Positions 1 through 7,290 of a stretch of DNA of 10,465 nucleotides are shown here, piece by piece. The translations under genes and the position numbers were made by a program. The notes under the pieces were generated by a model. The model did not search any database, was not told the DNA's origin, and saw only the letters and a program-made list of their open reading frames with translations. The DNA is from Halieaceae bacterium (GTDB taxonomy: Bacteria > Pseudomonadota > Gammaproteobacteria > Pseudomonadales > Halieaceae): positions 2,254 through 12,718 of the forward strand of contig DOVB01000073.1 in NCBI GenBank assembly GCA_003520285.1, read 5' to 3'. The number at the start of each line of letters is the position of its first letter. Position 1 is the first letter of the stretch.

Positions 1-528
1 GAGCTTGGAGACCCTACTGGCATGGTCCTAGCCACTGTTGATCCTGCCGGCATGGTGTGGCAAAGGATGGTGCTATTGAAAGATGTGAGTCCTGGTAAAG
101 GGTTTGTTTTTTTTACCAATTACGCCAGCGATAAAGCCGCAGCAATCGAGCAAAACCCTAGGGTGTCACTCCACTTTCCTTGGAATGAGTTGGATCGACA
201 AGTCATTGTCGGTGGTGTTGCCAGCAAAATTTCTGTGGCGGAAACGGCGCGCTACTTTTTATCTCGGCCACGGGAAAGTCAAATAGCGGCGTGGGCGTCA
301 CAGCAGAGTCGTCCGATTTCTGCGCGAGCAGTCCTAGAGCAGCAGTTGGCTGCGATGCAGGCAAAGTTTGCTCAGGGTTCGGTTCCTGTGCCTGATTTCT
401 GGGGCGGCTATCGAGTTGTTCCAGACCGAATAGAGTTCTGGCAAGGGGGTGTAAATCGTTTGCACGACCGCTTCCGATACACCAAAAACCAAGATGATCA
501 ATGGCAGATAGAGCAACTCCAGCCCTGA
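1..528 (+). CDS. pdxH: Pyridoxamine/pyridoxine 5'-phosphate oxidase, 5'-truncated by window edge
   Basis: FMN-dependent cytoplasmic enzyme that oxidises pyridoxamine 5'-phosphate or pyridoxine 5'-phosphate to pyridoxal 5'-phosphate, the last step of vitamin B6 cofactor synthesis and salvage. The frame is open from base 1, so the gene begins upstream. The 175 visible residues match E. coli PdxH (218 aa) from about residue 44 to the end, so roughly 43 N-terminal residues are missing; the ATG at 22 is internal. Visible family motifs are QRMVLLK (FMN site), [52 protein letters not shown] and the C-terminal RLHDRF, whose Arg and His contact substrate phosphate/PLP in the family. The TGA stop at 526-528 lies 10 bases from the stop of convergent cinA, leaving no room for a separate terminator. 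Identification is firm; only the start is unseen. Confidence 0.97.
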   Translation, partial: ELGDPTGMVLATVDPAGMVWQRMVLLKDVSPGKGFVFFTNYASDKAAAIEQNPRVSLHFPWNELDRQVIVGGVASKISVAETARYFLSRPRESQIAAWASQQSRPISARAVLEQQLAAMQAKFAQGSVPVPDFWGGYRVVPDRIEFWQGGVNRLHDRFRYTKNQDDQWQIEQLQP

Positions 529-538
529 TTACCCAGCG

Positions 539-1840
539 CTAACTATCGATTTTCTGGGGCTGATTCTGCCGCTGTTGAATGTACAGGCAGTGAGGCGGCA
601 GCTCAAGGATGTGACGTCGCAGTAAATCGAGAGCCGCTGCAGCCACCATCGTTTGGAACAGAACGCGCGGCAGTGGCCAAGTCAGCTCTATTATTCGCAG
701 ATCGCTCGAGCTACCGTAGGCAATCCAAACACGTCCCAGTGGCTTATCGATGGTGCCGCCATCGGGGCCTGCTATGCCACTGACTGCAATTGCGTAATCG
801 GCATTGCTCGCGCGAAGCGCACCGAGAGCCATTTGTTCAACTACAGTTTTGCTGACCGCGCCATACTGGTCGAGATCAGATTGGCGCACGCCAAGGACCG
901 AGCTTTTAATGGCGTTATCATAGGTGACAAAGCCCGCATGAAAGGCTTTCGAAGACCCTGGAATCTGGGTGATGAGGCTGGCAATGAGCCCGCCGGTGCA
1001 CGACTCCGCGGTGGTGAGCGTCATGCCGCGCTCGCTCAGTAGCTCAACCATAGATTGGCCGATACTGGTTTCACCGGTGCCCAGAATATGATCACCGAAA
1101 AGTGCTGCGATGTGATCGGCACAGGCCTGTTGCTCTGGTAAATCCTTTGTATCAGCAACGGTGAGTTTAATTTCCATCGTTGGTGCACTTGCTCTAAAGC
1201 CGAGTTCAACGGACTCTGGCCAGTCAAACCCACTATTGTTAATCAGTTGCTGTGCATTTGATTCGCCGAGGCCAAAGGTATGAAGTCGCATTACATTGGC
1301 ATGAGCGCGCGCCCCCCATTGCGATTCAATGCGTTCGATAATAAGAGGCATCATGTCGCGCATTTCACTCGGGACGCCGGGGGTCGCGAAAAGGCGGGTA
1401 TCACCCACGGTGATATCAATACCGGGCGCGGAACCCCGAGCATTTGGAATTATTTCTGCACTGCGGGGCAGTAACCGCTGCTTCAGATTGGCCTCGTTGG
1501 GTAGTTGTCCGCGACGCTCGCACCAGGCCAGCAGCTGGGCTTCTGCGTCTGGATGAATCACGAGCGGCTCGTCAGCGAGAAGGGCGAGCACTTCGGCAGT
1601 TAGGTCGTCTATTGTGGGGCCTAGACCGCCATTCATGATGACGATATCTGCGGTGCGCACCATATCGGATAGCTCAAATAGCAGCTGGTTGACGTCGTCG
1701 TTCACGGTCACTCGGCGAGCTATCGTCAGCCCATTGGCGCCCAAGACCTGCGCAATGTGTGCCGAATTGGTGTCGATCGTATCACCCGACATGACCTCGT
1801 TACCCGTCATCAAACATTGGATATTGAGTCGTTTCGACAT
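539..1840 (-). CDS. cinA: CinA: nicotinamide-nucleotide amidase with N-terminal MoCF-like domain
   Basis: Two-domain CinA of 433 aa. The N-terminal MoaB/MogA-like domain (about residues 1-170) carries GNEVMSGDTIDTNS near residue 13 and NGGLGPTIDDLT near residues 70-80; in characterised CinA proteins it acts as a pyrophosphatase on ADP-ribose-type compounds. The C-terminal PncC domain (about 255-420) carries TTAESCTGG with the probable catalytic Ser280, then FVTYDNAIK (conserved Tyr and Lys) and SGIAGPDGG at 354-362. It deamidates nicotinamide mononucleotide to nicotinate mononucleotide in the pyridine-nucleotide cycle. The start at 1840 is chosen because the family sequence begins there (MSKRLNIQ) and AGAGG lies 6 bases upstream. 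The reading frame runs back to 2014, but the extra 58 residues resemble no family member and cross the divergent promoter region. It is not next to recA, unlike many CinA genes. Although named competence-damage inducible, a role in competence cannot be inferred here. Confidence 0.95.
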   Translation of the reverse strand: MSKRLNIQCLMTGNEVMSGDTIDTNSAHIAQVLGANGLTIARRVTVNDDVNQLLFELSDMVRTADIVIMNGGLGPTIDDLTAEVLALLADEPLVIHPDAEAQLLAWCERRGQLPNEANLKQRLLPRSAEIIPNARGSAPGIDITVGDTRLFATPGVPSEMRDMMPLIIERIESQWGARAHANVMRLHTFGLGESNAQQLINNSGFDWPESVELGFRASAPTMEIKLTVADTKDLPEQQACADHIAALFGDHILGTGETSIGQSMVELLSERGMTLTTAESCTGGLIASLITQIPGSSKAFHAGFVTYDNAIKSSVLGVRQSDLDQYGAVSKTVVEQMALGALRASNADYAIAVSGIAGPDGGTIDKPLGRVWIAYGSSSDLRIIELTWPLPRVLFQTMVAAAALDLLRRHILELPPHCLYIQQRQNQPQKIDS

Positions 1841-1846
1841 TGCGGG

Positions 1847-1851
1847 CCTCT
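1847..1851 (-). promoter_or_regulatory. Ribosome binding site of cinA
   Basis: AGAGG on the minus strand, 6 bases before the ATG at 1840. The upstream alternative ATG at 1861 has only an A-rich tract before it and no Shine-Dalgarno match, so this site decides the start. Confidence 0.7.
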
Positions 1852-1864
1852 GATTTAGCATTTT

Positions 1865-1884
1865 TTCGCAGAATGCTCTGCGAA
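1865..1884. promoter_or_regulatory. Perfect inverted repeat in the cinA / exported-protein divergent region
   Basis: TTCGCAGA (1865-1872), a 4-base spacer, then TCTGCGAA (1877-1884): 8 of 8 arm bases pair. It lies 24 bases upstream of the cinA start and about 60 bases upstream of the divergent gene. It could be an operator for a dimeric regulator, or a hairpin in the cinA leader. It is not a terminator on the plus strand because no T-run follows; on the minus strand it is followed by A's. It does not match the gammaproteobacterial LexA box (CTGT-N8-ACAG). Function is inferred from position only. Confidence 0.4.
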
Positions 1885-1945
1885 GGTTAAGTTGGTTACG
1901 GTTTGGTGGTAACGTGACTGCAAATTGGGTTTGAGTATAGCGCGT

Positions 1946-2851
1946 ATGAATTATTTGGCGATGGTTACCTTCGTACTCTGCCTGACCTTGACAGTTCAAG
2001 GTGCTGCCGCGCAAGACTCCTGGTTAGAAAGAACTCGAGACTCTGCTGAGTCGGGTGTCGATGATCTTGCTCTTTGGTTGGATGGCTATTTCGGAGACGC
2101 TCAATACGAGGCGGATACCCTTGCCAAAAGTTATGCTCGCGTCATTCAAGAGTCAGTGTGGAACGAGCACGACGATATTGATTACGACGTGAAGTTGCGT
2201 GGGACGCTGTATTTGCCCAGAGTCAACGACCGTTTTTCGCTGATTGTGGGCGAGGACTCTGAGCAGCAGGAAGAAGACCAGTCATTGAATACGAGCGACC
2301 AAGATAACAGTGTCGGGGCGCAGTGGCGACTCCTCCAGCGTCAGCAATCCTCATTTGATCTTACCGCGCAATGGAAAGATTCAGGCGTACGCCCCGGCGT
2401 TCGATATCGTCTGCGCACGCCTCTGAGCGCACAGACTTCGTTGGGTTACTATCAAAAGTTCTTTTACGGCAAAGATGGCTGGGAAAGTGCTTCTGATTTA
2501 CTGCTGGACCGCCGCGTGTCATCGAGTCGTCTCTTGCGTTGGCGATCGAGCGTTGACATGGTTTTGGATACTGAAGAGGTGACTTGGCGCACAGTTTTTC
2601 AGTCGCGATTTGTGCCCCATACCGGCATAGGTGGCTCGGGTCGGCAGTGGTTTATGGGGTTCTCAGGAAGAAATTCAGGTGGGCTCGACGATATAGCGAA
2701 AAATATTGGGCTTACTTGGCGCCGGCCGCTGGTCAGTGATTATCTGTGGTTTGAAATAGAGCCGAAGTACACTTGGGACTCCGACCTCTGTAAGTGCGAT
2801 ACCGCGTCTTTGCAGCTCAGTTTTGAGTTGCTTTTGTTTGATCCCAGTTAG
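1946..2851 (+). CDS. Exported, beta-strand-rich protein, probable outer-membrane protein, unknown function
   Basis: Not recognised as a named family. The 301-aa product begins with a probable Sec signal peptide: a hydrophobic core at residues 4-17, then QGAAAQD with likely cleavage after Ala22. After an alpha-helical, acidic N-terminal part (about 24-70, beginning SWLERTRDSAESG), the rest alternates polar and hydrophobic residues in about ten short stretches (such as YDVKLRGTLYLP, VGAQWRLLQ, FDLTAQWKDSG, GVRYRLRTPL, WFEIEPKYTW, LQLSFELLLF), the pattern of an outer-membrane beta-barrel. Gln/Glu/Asp-rich loops occur near 95-120, and a Cys-x-Cys (282, 284) sits near the C-terminus. The last residue is Ser, not the Phe common in barrels assembled by BamA. 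The ATG at 1946 is preferred. A TTG at 1925 is in frame and would add a positively charged Arg to the signal n-region, but neither start has a strong ribosome site. It diverges from cinA and precedes fklB by 67 bases. Confidence 0.75.
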   Translation: MNYLAMVTFVLCLTLTVQGAAAQDSWLERTRDSAESGVDDLALWLDGYFGDAQYEADTLAKSYARVIQESVWNEHDDIDYDVKLRGTLYLPRVNDRFSLIVGEDSEQQEEDQSLNTSDQDNSVGAQWRLLQRQQSSFDLTAQWKDSGVRPGVRYRLRTPLSAQTSLGYYQKFFYGKDGWESASDLLLDRRVSSSRLLRWRSSVDMVLDTEEVTWRTVFQSRFVPHTGIGGSGRQWFMGFSGRNSGGLDDIAKNIGLTWRRPLVSDYLWFEIEPKYTWDSDLCKCDTASLQLSFELLLFDPS

Positions 2852-2918
2852 ACTCGCGTGGCTCGCATGCGGGTGTCTCAGCTGGTATGGTGATCGCTAA
2901 CAGTTACGGAGAGCACCC

Positions 2919-3551
2919 ATGTTAGAGCGCACGTCCGCGACACTTGATACCGACGAGCAAAAAGTCAGCTATGGATTTGGTATCCAGTTCGGCGATCAGC
3001 TAAAAAAGAATACCTTCGAGGGTATGGATCTCGAGGCGGTTATTGCAGGTATCGTCGATTGGTACACCGACGGCGCAAGCCAGCTATCGGATGCCGAATT
3101 AAATCCAGCCTACCAAGCCATTCAAACGAAGCAGCAGGCCAAGCAAGCCCAGCATAGTGCGGCGCAAGAGCAGATTGCCCGGGAGTTCATGGCTCAGAAT
3201 AGTGATCGAGACGGTGTGATCGTTACCGACTCGGGCTTGCAATACGAGGTGCTGGAATCGGGCGAGGGTGCAAAGCCTGAGTTAACCTCAACCGTCGTGG
3301 TGCATTACCACGGTACCTTGGTTGATGGCAGTGTTTTTGACAGTTCGATTCAGCGAGGAGAGCCCGCCACCTTTGGTGTGACGCAGGTGATTCCAGCCTG
3401 GACAGAAGCACTCACGCGCATGTCTGTGGGCGATAAATGGCGTCTGTTTGCGCCTCCCCATCTGGCTTATGGTGAACAGGGTGCTGGTGGTGTTATTCCC
3501 CCTAACGCGGCGCTCATTTTTGAAGTACATTTGATCAGTATTGAGTCGTAG
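2919..3551 (+). CDS. fklB: FKBP-type peptidyl-prolyl cis-trans isomerase (FklB/FKBP22 type)
   Basis: Catalyses cis-trans isomerisation of prolyl peptide bonds during protein folding. The 210-aa product has the FKBP22/Mip architecture. An N-terminal dimerisation region (about 10-60, SYGFGIQFGDQL...) and a long Gln/Ala-rich linker helix (60-95) lead to the FKBP domain (about 100-208). The domain shows HYHGTLVDGSVFDSS (Tyr130, Phe140, Asp141), VIPAW (Trp161), HLAYGEQGAGGVIPP (Tyr184) and LIFEV (Phe201), all residues of the proline-binding pocket. No signal peptide is present, so it should be cytoplasmic like E. coli FklB rather than periplasmic FkpA. The start is supported by GGAG at 2908-2911, 7 bases before the ATG. 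The alcohol dehydrogenase gene begins 19 bases after its stop, suggesting co-transcription. Confidence 0.95.
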   Translation: MLERTSATLDTDEQKVSYGFGIQFGDQLKKNTFEGMDLEAVIAGIVDWYTDGASQLSDAELNPAYQAIQTKQQAKQAQHSAAQEQIAREFMAQNSDRDGVIVTDSGLQYEVLESGEGAKPELTSTVVVHYHGTLVDGSVFDSSIQRGEPATFGVTQVIPAWTEALTRMSVGDKWRLFAPPHLAYGEQGAGGVIPPNAALIFEVHLISIES

Positions 3552-3570
3552 AGTTGATTGAGATGAAGCC

Positions 3571-4728
3571 ATGCTAGCCACTATTACATTACCCCGGATC
3601 CTGCGCCTTGGTGCTGGCGCGAGCGCTGAGCTTGCCGTCACACTGGACCAGCTTGGTTTGGTCAAGCCGCTGTTTGTGACAGACGCGTTTATTCGCGCCT
3701 GCGATTTTTTTGAGCCGATTGTCGCGTCGGTGGCGACTGTCGACTTAAGCCGTGACGTGTTCTCTGGTTGCGTGCCGGATCCAACCACTGATTCTGTAAG
3801 AGCCGGACTTCAGCATTTGGCACTCGCACCGTATGACTCTATCGTTGCCATTGGAGGTGGAAGTTCGATTGATACTGCCAAAGCCATGGCCGCAATGCAG
3901 GGCCGCGCCGAGCCAATGAGACGTTATAAAGTGCCCTACCAAATCGATACGGGCTTACCAGTGGTGGTCATCCCCACTACTGCAGGGACAGGTTCTGAAG
4001 CCACTCGAGTTGCCGTCATTACAGACACTGAAACCCAAGAGAAAATGCTTTGGAATGGGCTGGCGTTAATGCCCGTAGCGGCCTTGGTCGATTATGAGCT
4101 CACGCTGGGGATGCCGTATCGGTTAACAGCCGATACAGGACTCGATACGCTATGCCATGCACTTGAGGCCTACGTCAGCAGGAAAGCGAATCAATTTACT
4201 GATCCGATAGCGCTCGATGCTATGCGTGCTGTGGTCGAATTTTTACCAAGAGCTTGTCGAGATCCGGGCGACCGGATTGCGCGAGAGGCGATGATGTGCG
4301 CCGCTACTCAAGGTGGGATGGCTTTTGCGAACGCATCGGTCACGCTGATCCATGGCATGAGTCGACCGATCGGGGCGCATTACCATGTGCCACACGGTAT
4401 GAGTAATGCGATGCTCTTGCCGACTGTCACTGCTTGGTCGGTGTCGGGTGCGCCTGATCGTTATGCCGTGGCGGCACGGCATATGGGTTTCGCTGATGCC
4501 GAGTCGAGTGATGAGGCCGCGTGTCAAAGTTTAGTTCATGGTTTGCGGACTCTGTGCTCAGAGCTCGACGTGCCTACACCCAAATCCTACGGCATCGATC
4601 AGGTGCGCTGGTTTGACTCAATAGCCATAATGGCGGAACAGGCCCTCGCGTCGGGATCTCCTAACAATAACCCCTTAATTCCGACCGCTGATGATATCGC
4701 TTCTTTGTATCGCGAAGTCTGGTGTTAA
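3571..4728 (+). CDS. Iron-containing (group III) alcohol dehydrogenase
   Basis: NAD(P)-dependent, metal-dependent alcohol dehydrogenase of the FucO/AdhB/GldA-like superfamily, 385 aa (family typically 380-390). The nucleotide-binding N-terminal domain has GGGSSIDTAKA at 95-105 and PTTAGTGSE at 135-143. The all-helical C-terminal domain supplies the metal ligands Asp192 and His196 (in DTLCHALEAY), His261 (LIHGMSRPIG) and His275 (HVPHGMSNA). Their spacing, D-x3-H and H-x13-H, is that of FucO, so the enzyme appears catalytically intact. The C-terminal NNNPLIPTADDI corresponds to the usual NPR-x-T-x-ED segment with Leu in place of Arg. The substrate cannot be read from sequence. The ribosome site before the ATG at 3571 is weak. 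It follows fklB by 19 bases and precedes orn by 52 bases; no functional link to RNA decay is apparent. Confidence 0.93.
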   Translation: MLATITLPRILRLGAGASAELAVTLDQLGLVKPLFVTDAFIRACDFFEPIVASVATVDLSRDVFSGCVPDPTTDSVRAGLQHLALAPYDSIVAIGGGSSIDTAKAMAAMQGRAEPMRRYKVPYQIDTGLPVVVIPTTAGTGSEATRVAVITDTETQEKMLWNGLALMPVAALVDYELTLGMPYRLTADTGLDTLCHALEAYVSRKANQFTDPIALDAMRAVVEFLPRACRDPGDRIAREAMMCAATQGGMAFANASVTLIHGMSRPIGAHYHVPHGMSNAMLLPTVTAWSVSGAPDRYAVAARHMGFADAESSDEAACQSLVHGLRTLCSELDVPTPKSYGIDQVRWFDSIAIMAEQALASGSPNNNPLIPTADDIASLYREVWC

Positions 4729-4780
4729 ACTCAGATCCGATGAGCAAGATGTCCGTAAAGCGTACCAGTGAGGCGACAGC

Positions 4781-5326
4781 ATGACAGTATCTGAGACACA
4801 TTTGGTGTGGGTCGACATGGAGATGACGGGATTAAATCCCGACTCCGACAGAGTGCTGGAGATCGCAACTATTGTGACAGATTCTGAGCTGGTGACCCTC
4901 GCCGAGGGGCCTGTTATTGCGGTTCACCAACCGGATTCAGTGTTGCAGGGTATGGACGAATGGAATACTCGCCACCACGGCAACTCGGGCTTGGTTGATC
5001 GCGTGCGCGCCAGTCGCCATAGCGAACATGATGCCGTTCAACTGACTATCGCTTTTTTGCAACAGTGGGTTCCTGCTGGAAAGTCACCGATGTGTGGCAA
5101 TACGATCTGCCAAGACCGACGCTTTATGGCGCGACATATGCCTGAACTGGAGGCTTATTTTCATTATCGTAATTTGGATGTGAGCACTTTAAAAATCTTG
5201 GCGCAGCTGTGGCAGCCAGAGTCCGCAAACGGCTTCGTTAAGAAGGGAGCGCACCTGGCACTTGATGACATTCGAGAGTCTATTGATGAACTGCGACACT
5301 ATCGCAAAACGATGCTGGTATGTTGA
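4781..5326 (+). CDS. orn: Oligoribonuclease
   Basis: 3'-to-5' exoribonuclease of the DEDDh family that removes the shortest RNA fragments, especially dinucleotides, finishing mRNA decay and hydrolysing pGpG left from c-di-GMP turnover; it acts in the cytoplasm as a dimer. At 181 aa it is the same length as E. coli Orn. All catalytic residues are present: Asp12 and Glu14 in [10 protein letters not shown], Asp112 in [11 protein letters not shown], His158 and Asp163 in [14 protein letters not shown]. The start is supported by GAGG at 4770-4773, 7 bases before the ATG. The family substrate-binding segment [10 protein letters not shown] is present at 62-71. rsgA starts about 22 bases after its TGA, so the two are probably co-transcribed; in E. 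coli orn and rsgA are adjacent but divergent. Confidence 0.98.
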   Translation: MTVSETHLVWVDMEMTGLNPDSDRVLEIATIVTDSELVTLAEGPVIAVHQPDSVLQGMDEWNTRHHGNSGLVDRVRASRHSEHDAVQLTIAFLQQWVPAGKSPMCGNTICQDRRFMARHMPELEAYFHYRNLDVSTLKILAQLWQPESANGFVKKGAHLALDDIRESIDELRHYRKTMLVC

Positions 5327-5335
5327 CTTGTGAGC

Positions 5336-5340
5336 GAGGG
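5336..5340 (+). promoter_or_regulatory. Ribosome binding site deciding the rsgA start
   Basis: GAGGG ends 8 bases before a TTG at 5349. The competing GTG at 5340 overlaps this site and has no comparably placed Shine-Dalgarno sequence of its own. Confidence 0.55.
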
Positions 5341-5348
5341 TGTCGCGT

Positions 5349-6368
5349 TTGACGAAACGTAAGCTATCCAAACAACAAACATGGCGCATTCAAAAGATTC
5401 AAGATGAGCGAGCGAAACGCGCAGAAAAGCGTTTGGATATTGCCGATGAGCTATTGTCGGCCGGCCAGTTAGGGCAAGAGCAAACAGGGTTGGTCATTTC
5501 TCATTTTGGTACTCAAGTCGAGATTGAAGACGGTCATGGCGAGCGCCAACGCTGTTTCATCAGGACCAACCTGCCAGCACTGGTGACCGGGGATCGTGTC
5601 GTTTATCGAGCCGGTGAGCACATCGGGGTAGTGGTGGCCTTGAATGAACGCGACACGATTCTAAAACGTCCAGATCCTTATACCGGCCTTAAACCAGTTG
5701 CTGCCAATATCGATCAGGTTATCATCGTGGTTGCCCCCAAACCTACTCTGTATGCCGATCTCATAGATCGCTACTTGGTTGCTGCCGAGACAGCAGGCAT
5801 CGAGCCGCTGATCTTGCTCAATAAAACGGATTTGCTCAGTGACCCCGAGCTTGCCCAGACCGTTGATGCGGTGCTCCAGCCCTATCAGAAACTGGGTTAT
5901 CGTGTGTTGCGAGCAAGTGCTAATAAGGCGGATTTATCGGATTTGATCGCAGCATTAAAAGATCGCACCAGTATTTTTGTGGGACAGTCGGGCGTTGGCA
6001 AATCCTCTTTGGTCAACAGTCTGCTACCTGCAGCGGCATTGCGAACTAGCGAGTTGAGCGAGTTCAATCAAAAAGGTCAGCACACGACCACCACGGCTCG
6101 CTTATTTCATCTGACGCCCGGTGGACGCTTGATCGACTCGCCGGGCATCAGAGAATTTGGACTATGGCATATGGAGCGGCGCGAGTTGGAGCTCGGATTT
6201 ATTGAGTTTCGCCCCTTTCTTGGCGACTGCAAGTTCAGAGATTGCCAGCACGCCAATGAACCAGGTTGCGCCTTGCTAGAGGCCGTGGAGCAGGGTGCAA
6301 TATCGGCGACTCGGTTCCGAAGTTACCAAATATTGTGTGAATCGCTCGACGCAGATCGTCCGGTTTAA
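5349..6368 (+). CDS. rsgA: Small ribosomal subunit biogenesis GTPase RsgA
   Basis: Circularly permuted GTPase that binds the late 30S precursor and helps release assembly factors. With the TTG start the product is 339 aa. It has a basic N-terminus, an OB-fold domain (about 45-110), the permuted G domain in the order NKTD (158-161), GQSGVGKS (212-219), GQHTTT (243-248, including the switch region) and DSPG (263-266), then a zinc-binding C-terminal domain with Cys294, Cys299, His301 and Cys307 (CKFRDCQHANEPGC). The TTG at 5349 gives MTKRKLSK, which aligns with E. coli MSKNKLSK and fits the ribosome site; the in-frame GTG at 5340 would add three residues. Its TAA stop lies inside a palindrome shared with the stop of convergent psd. 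Function is certain, the exact start less so. Confidence 0.96.
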   Translation: MTKRKLSKQQTWRIQKIQDERAKRAEKRLDIADELLSAGQLGQEQTGLVISHFGTQVEIEDGHGERQRCFIRTNLPALVTGDRVVYRAGEHIGVVVALNERDTILKRPDPYTGLKPVAANIDQVIIVVAPKPTLYADLIDRYLVAAETAGIEPLILLNKTDLLSDPELAQTVDAVLQPYQKLGYRVLRASANKADLSDLIAALKDRTSIFVGQSGVGKSSLVNSLLPAAALRTSELSEFNQKGQHTTTTARLFHLTPGGRLIDSPGIREFGLWHMERRELELGFIEFRPFLGDCKFRDCQHANEPGCALLEAVEQGAISATRFRSYQILCESLDADRPV

Positions 6369-6370
6369 AC
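6363..6370. other. Palindromic overlap of the rsgA and psd stop codons
   Basis: GTTTAAAC provides TAA to rsgA on the plus strand (6366-6368) and TAA to psd on the minus strand (6367-6365). The two genes overlap by four bases, leaving no intergenic terminator. Confidence 0.9.
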
Positions 6371-7213
6371 TTTTGACCCGATGCATTGCCCCATCTTGAG
6401 TGCTGCTTGGGATTGGCAGTCGGTTTCCCAGGCCATACGCTGATGACTAAACAGTAAGATGACCGTTGACCCAAGCTTAAAACGCCCTAGTTCATCGCCT
6501 TGCGCTAGAGTCACAGGTTGGGCATTGGCGCCGAAATAGCGAGTATTGATTTGGCGGTTGTGTGGCGTAATTTGACCTTCCCAGCTTGTTTCAATTCCTG
6601 CAACGATCATGGCGCCGACCAGAATTACCGCCATCTTGCCCACTTCAGTTTCGAAGAGGCAAATATGGCGTTCATTACGAGCAAACAGTTGATCGACTGC
6701 GTCGGCCGTGGACCCGTTGACCGAGTACAAGGATCCGGGCACATATCGAGTCGCGATGCATTCGCCGGCAATGGGCATATGCACTCGGTGATAGTCTTTG
6801 GGGCTTAAGTAGATGGTTGCGAAGTCGCCGTTATCAAAATAGGCGGCCCACTCAGGGTCACCACCGAGTAGTGCCTTGGTTGAGAAAGATTTCCCTTTTG
6901 CTTGATATATGGTGCTGCCGTGAATTGCACCGAGTTGACTAATGACGCCATCGGCGGGACTTAAGATGTCGGCTGGTGCCAGCGGTCTAGCGCCGGGTCT
7001 GAGAGCTCGAGTGAAGAAGTCATTGAAATGAATGTAAGCCTCGGCATGGGGTGCGATGGCCTCGCTAATATCGACACCATAGCGCTCAATGAATCGATTA
7101 ATGAGCCAGTTTTTGAGCCACAGTGGTCGTTTTAGCTCAGCAAAAAAACCAACCAATCGTGAGAGTAGGTGGTGCGGAGCGAGGTGCTGGAATGCGATGA
7201 ATAGAGAGGACAT
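6365..7213 (-). CDS. psd: Phosphatidylserine decarboxylase proenzyme
   Basis: Pyruvoyl-dependent inner-membrane enzyme that converts phosphatidylserine to phosphatidylethanolamine. The 282-aa proenzyme contains FKLGSTVILLF with the self-cleavage site between Gly248 and Ser249. Ser249 becomes the pyruvoyl group of a short alpha chain of about 34 residues. The self-processing Asp (SPADGVIS, Asp88) and His (DYHRVHMP, His145) are present, as are NEFF-type FNDFFTR, LFARNER and ILVGAMIVAGIET. E. coli Psd (322 aa) has a longer acidic C-terminal tail that is missing here. The start at 7213 gives MSSLFIAFQHLAP, aligning with the E. coli N-terminus (MLNSFKLSLQYILP). The upstream ribosome site is weak (GAGA 11 bases away). 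In-frame codons further up, including ATGs at 7273 and 7381, read through a tandem repeat and lack family similarity. The tail-to-tail overlap with rsgA departs from E. coli, where the two are co-directional. Confidence 0.96.
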   Translation of the reverse strand: MSSLFIAFQHLAPHHLLSRLVGFFAELKRPLWLKNWLINRFIERYGVDISEAIAPHAEAYIHFNDFFTRALRPGARPLAPADILSPADGVISQLGAIHGSTIYQAKGKSFSTKALLGGDPEWAAYFDNGDFATIYLSPKDYHRVHMPIAGECIATRYVPGSLYSVNGSTADAVDQLFARNERHICLFETEVGKMAVILVGAMIVAGIETSWEGQITPHNRQINTRYFGANAQPVTLAQGDELGRFKLGSTVILLFSHQRMAWETDCQSQAALKMGQCIGSKV

Positions 7214-7252
7214 GGGTATTTGTGTCTCGCAGTGTCGGTGGCTTGAATCGCA

Positions 7253-7258
7253 AGTATA
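7253..7258 (-). promoter_or_regulatory. Possible -10 box for psd
   Basis: TATACT on the minus strand, 5 of 6 bases matching TATAAT, about 40 bases before the psd start. No good -35 match lies 16-18 bases upstream. A run of seven A's on the same strand (7264-7270) lies in the spacer. Inferred from sequence likeness only. Confidence 0.3.
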
Positions 7259-7280
7259 TCGGGTTTTTTTCATGCCGATA
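7257..7280. repeat. Short inverted repeat upstream of psd
   Basis: TATCGG (7257-7262) and CCGATA (7275-7280) form 6-base arms around a 12-base spacer containing seven T's. It overlaps the possible psd promoter. Arms this short may be chance. Confidence 0.3.
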
Positions 7281-7290
7281 GTCTTATCAT

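Noticed and set aside
653..1042. 129-residue plus-strand reading frame inside cinA
   Set aside because: Antisense to a well-supported two-domain CinA gene; no recognisable motifs or ribosome site.
1841..2014. N-terminal extension of cinA by 58 residues
   Set aside because: It has no family similarity, no ribosome site, and overlaps the signal peptide region of the divergent gene. The ATG at 1840 has AGAGG at 6 bases and the expected N-terminus.
2864..2876. GC-rich palindrome (CGCATGCG) after the exported-protein gene as a terminator
   Set aside because: The palindrome has no loop and no following T-run, so it is not a credible intrinsic terminator.
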